DNA of 7,480 bases. It comes from Methylococcaceae bacterium. Its GTDB lineage: Bacteria; Pseudomonadota; Gammaproteobacteria; Methylococcales; Methylomonadaceae. Location: contig DPKY01000024.1 of assembly GCA_003542275.1 (NCBI GenBank), positions 1-7,480 of the forward strand. Reading direction: 5' to 3'. Numbering within the stretch: position 1 is the stretch's first letter; each line of letters begins with the position of its first letter. Made by a program: the position numbers and the translations under genes. Of this stretch, positions 6,075 through 7,480 are shown one piece after another. A model generated the notes under the pieces. The model was not told the DNA's origin. It ran no database searches and saw nothing but the letters and a program-made list of their open reading frames with translations.

Positions 6075-7109
6075 ATGATGAAAACATTCACCTTAACGCG
6101 TCCTGATGATTGCCATTTGCATATTCGTACTGGTGCACTTTTAAAGACTGTGCTGCCGCACACAGCTCGTCAATTTGCCAGAGCAATTATTATGCCTAAT
6201 CTCAAGCCTCCCGTTACAACAGTGGCGCAAGCGTTAGTATATCGAGAGGAAATTTTACAGGCAATTCCTGCCAACGTGTCTTTTGAGCCGTTGATGACGC
6301 TCTACCTTACCGCCTCAACCACAGTTGACGACATTGCGCAGGCAGCGCAGCATCCGCATATACACGCTTTCAAACTCTATCCAGCCGGCGCAACGACCAA
6401 TTCTGATGCAGGCGTGGCGGACGTTAAGGCCGTTTATCCCTTGTTTGAAGCCATGGAAAAACACGATATTCCCTTGCTGGTGCATGGCGAAGTGGCGCAG
6501 AGCGAATGTGATATTTTTGATCGTGAAAAAGCGTTTATTGACGAATGTTTACTTGACATGACGCGCCGCTTCCCACAGTTACGCATTGTTTTTGAGCACG
6601 TCACCACCCAAGAAGCGGTACAATTTGTTGAAGAGGCCAGTCACTTGATTGGCGCAACAATTACGCCTCAACATCTGCTCTTTAATCGCAATACGCTACT
6701 GGCGGGCGGTATCAAACCGCACTACTATTGCCTCCCTATCTTAAAACGAGAAAAACACCGCCAAGCACTACTCAATGCGGCAACGAGTGGTAATGCGAAA
6801 TTCTTTTTAGGGACAGACAGTGCACCGCATCTTTCACATTTAAAAGAAAACGCGTGTGGGTGCGCAGGGTGTTATAGTGCATTTGGCGCCATGGAACTTT
6901 ATGCACAAGTGTTTGAAGAAGCCAATGCGCTCGATAAATTGGAAGGTTTTGCCAGTTTTTTTGGGGCTGATTTTTATCGATTGCCACGAAATACGGGGAA
7001 AATCACCTTAGAAAAACAAACGTGGACAATCCCCGACCGTTATGACGAAATCATCCCGCTCAAAACCGGCGAAACATTGGCGTGGAAAGTCACTAATCCT
7101 TTGTTTTAA
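6075..7109 (+). CDS. pyrC: Dihydroorotase, E. coli-type (class II)
   Basis: Zinc amidohydrolase that interconverts N-carbamoyl-L-aspartate and dihydroorotate, the third step of UMP synthesis, in the cytosol. At 344 aa it is near the 348 aa of E. coli PyrC and aligns along the whole length. Metal ligands are all present: H14 and H16 (HLH), K100 (carboxylated bridging Lys in FKLYPAGATTNSDAGV), H137 (LVHGE), H175 (FEHVT) and D248 (GTDSAPH). R18 and N42 match substrate-binding positions; residues 107-117 form the mobile active-site loop; CGCAGC (261-266) is conserved. Two positions beside the metal motif differ from the usual RPDDWHLHLRDG: C13 for Trp and T19 for Asp. ATGs at 6075 and 6078 are both possible. 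The weak AGAG (6068-6071) is 3 nt from the first and 6 nt from the second, so the product may start one residue later. The gene diverges from the fmdB-like/aspS unit. Confidence 0.96.
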   Translation: MMKTFTLTRPDDCHLHIRTGALLKTVLPHTARQFARAIIMPNLKPPVTTVAQALVYREEILQAIPANVSFEPLMTLYLTASTTVDDIAQAAQHPHIHAFKLYPAGATTNSDAGVADVKAVYPLFEAMEKHDIPLLVHGEVAQSECDIFDREKAFIDECLLDMTRRFPQLRIVFEHVTTQEAVQFVEEASHLIGATITPQHLLFNRNTLLAGGIKPHYYCLPILKREKHRQALLNAATSGNAKFFLGTDSAPHLSHLKENACGCAGCYSAFGAMELYAQVFEEANALDKLEGFASFFGADFYRLPRNTGKITLEKQTWTIPDRYDEIIPLKTGETLAWKVTNPLF

Positions 7110-7114
7110 ATTAA

Positions 7115-7139
7115 AAAAATAACCATGGCCATTATTTTT
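7115..7139 (+). terminator. Weak candidate terminator after pyrC
   Basis: AAAAATAA (7115-7122) pairs with TTATTTTT (7132-7139) around a 9-nt loop CCATGGCCA, starting 6 bp after the pyrC stop and running into a T-rich stretch. The stem is all A/T, so it would be inefficient. The same AT-rich DNA may serve the next promoter as an upstream element. Confidence 0.35.
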
Positions 7140-7162
7140 ATTACTTTTGTCTAAAATAATGA

Positions 7163-7191
7163 TTGACGACTGCGCGAATAATCACTATGAT
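7163..7191 (+). promoter_or_regulatory. Sigma-70 promoter of the tRNA operon, stable-RNA type
   Basis: TTGACG (7163-7168, five of six), a 17-bp spacer, then TATGAT (7186-7191, five of six). The DNA just upstream (7131-7160) is strongly A/T-rich and could be an UP element. The discriminator after the -10 is GGGCG (7192-7196), the G/C-rich type linked to ppGpp-sensitive stringent control. The predicted start is near 7198, about 30 nt before the first tRNA. Confidence 0.75.
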
Positions 7192-7198
7192 GGGCGTT

Positions 7199-7213
7199 CT
7201 TAGTTTTACTAAG
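7199..7213 (+). other. Hairpin at the 5' end of the tRNA precursor
   Basis: CTTAG-TTTTA-CTAAG, a perfect 5-bp stem with a 5-nt loop, located at the predicted transcript start and 14 nt before tRNA-Pro. It may cap or guide processing of the leader; no specific role can be shown. Confidence 0.35.
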
Positions 7214-7227
7214 TGTTCAAAAATTAT

Positions 7228-7304
7228 CGGGGTATAGCGCAGTCTGGTAGCGCGCCTGCTTTGGGAGCAGGATGTCGGGGGTTCGAATCCCTCTACCCCG
7301 ACCA
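7228..7304 (+). tRNA. tRNA-Pro (UGG)
   Basis: 77 nt with encoded CCA. Acceptor stem CGGGGTA (7228-7234) pairs fully with TACCCCG (7294-7300), discriminator A. Anticodon stem CCTGC/GCAGG encloses a 7-nt loop with TGG at 7262-7264, and the T-loop is GTTCGAATC. C1 at the 5' end is the identity feature of bacterial tRNA-Pro. UGG can read all CCN codons when U34 is modified. It is the first gene of the tRNA operon and lies 5 bp before tRNA-Arg. Confidence 0.97.
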
Positions 7305-7309
7305 ATTTT

Positions 7310-7386
7310 GCGCTTGTAGCTCAACTGGATAGAGCACCAGCCTTCTAAGCTGGGGGTCGCAGGTTCGAGTCCTGCCAAGCGTGCCA
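7310..7386 (+). tRNA. tRNA-Arg (UCU)
   Basis: 77 nt with encoded CCA. Acceptor GCGCTTG (7310-7316) pairs with CAAGCGT (7376-7382), with a terminal G-U wobble; the discriminator is G. Anticodon stem CCAGC/GCTGG holds TCT at 7344-7346, with TTCGAGT as the T-loop. It reads AGA and AGG, like E. coli argU. A 27-bp spacer follows before tRNA-His. Confidence 0.97.
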
Positions 7387-7413
7387 AAAGCTTTTTAGAT
7401 GTTTATACGCTAT

Positions 7414-7480
7414 GGTGAGCGTAGCTCAGTTGGTAGAGTCCCGGATTGTGATTCCGGTTGTCGTGGGTTCGAGCCCCATC
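7414..7480 (+). tRNA. tRNA-His (GUG), cut by the window edge
   Basis: The gene starts at G-1 (7414), the extra 5' guanosine required by HisRS, followed by acceptor strand GTGAGCG (7415-7421). Anticodon stem CCGGA/TCCGG holds GTG at 7448-7450. The T-stem GTGGG/CCCAT is complete, and the last base, C7480, is the first of the 3' acceptor strand. The remaining acceptor strand and CCA lie beyond the window. It is close to E. coli hisR throughout the D, anticodon and T arms. Confidence 0.95.

Noticed and set aside
6772..6987. Minus-strand frame opposite the pyrC 3' part
   Set aside because: It is a shadow of the conserved GTDSAPH to GADFY region; nothing supports expression.
7386..7395. Palindrome AAAAGCTTTT after tRNA-Arg as a possible terminator
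   Set aside because: It has no loop and no G/C stem, and its first base is the A of the encoded CCA; tRNA-His follows closely in the same direction, so read-through is expected.
7228..7480. tRNA cluster as a phage or island integration site
   Set aside because: No integrase, no duplicated tRNA 3' end and no change in gene character is visible in the window; the right side is cut off.

Overview
This 7.5-kb window looks like ordinary chromosome from a proteobacterium of moderate-to-low G+C. A betaproteobacterium is the most likely host. The dihydroorotase, aspartyl-tRNA synthetase and histidinol-phosphate aminotransferase all read like beta/gamma-proteobacterial orthologues (HisC with DAMENPY and PSFVMY, PyrC with RAIIMPNLKPPVTT). 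The assignment rests on remembered sequence patterns, not on a tree. No CRISPR array, insertion sequence, phage gene or integration site is visible. I did not find a convincing undescribed system.

Layout. 1-843 (-) is the N-terminal 281 codons of hisC, running off the left edge. Only 24 bp away, tadA (868-1383, +) diverges from it. tadA runs tail-to-tail into a single-domain response regulator (1371-1754, -), and their 3' ends overlap by 13 bp. The regulator lies downstream of a FliK-like hook-length control protein (1847-3700, -). That gene is preceded by a sequence matching the flagellar sigma-28 promoter in both half-elements and in spacing. Next on the minus strand come aspS (3897-5681) and a small FmdB-type zinc-ribbon gene (5761-5979), probably co-transcribed. 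Divergent from these is pyrC (6075-7109, +). The pyrC/fmdB control region (5980-6074) holds a cluster of overlapping inverted repeats between two opposing candidate promoters. The right end is a tRNA operon, Pro(UGG)-Arg(UCU)-His(GUG, cut by the window edge), behind a near-consensus sigma-70 promoter with an AT-rich upstream region and a G/C-rich discriminator typical of stable-RNA promoters.

How the genes work together. The window is mostly translation and primary metabolism: histidine and pyrimidine synthesis, tRNA wobble editing, aspartate charging and three tRNAs. A two-gene motility/signalling insert (FliK-like plus CheY-like) separates aspS from tadA. The AspRS carries H30 and G81, the pair associated with non-discriminating AspRS. 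This predicts that the host makes Asn-tRNA(Asn), at least in part, through GatCAB. TadA produces the inosine-34 of tRNA-Arg(ACG); that tRNA is not in this window. There is no gene-free stretch over 300 bp; the longest gap is 3701-3896.
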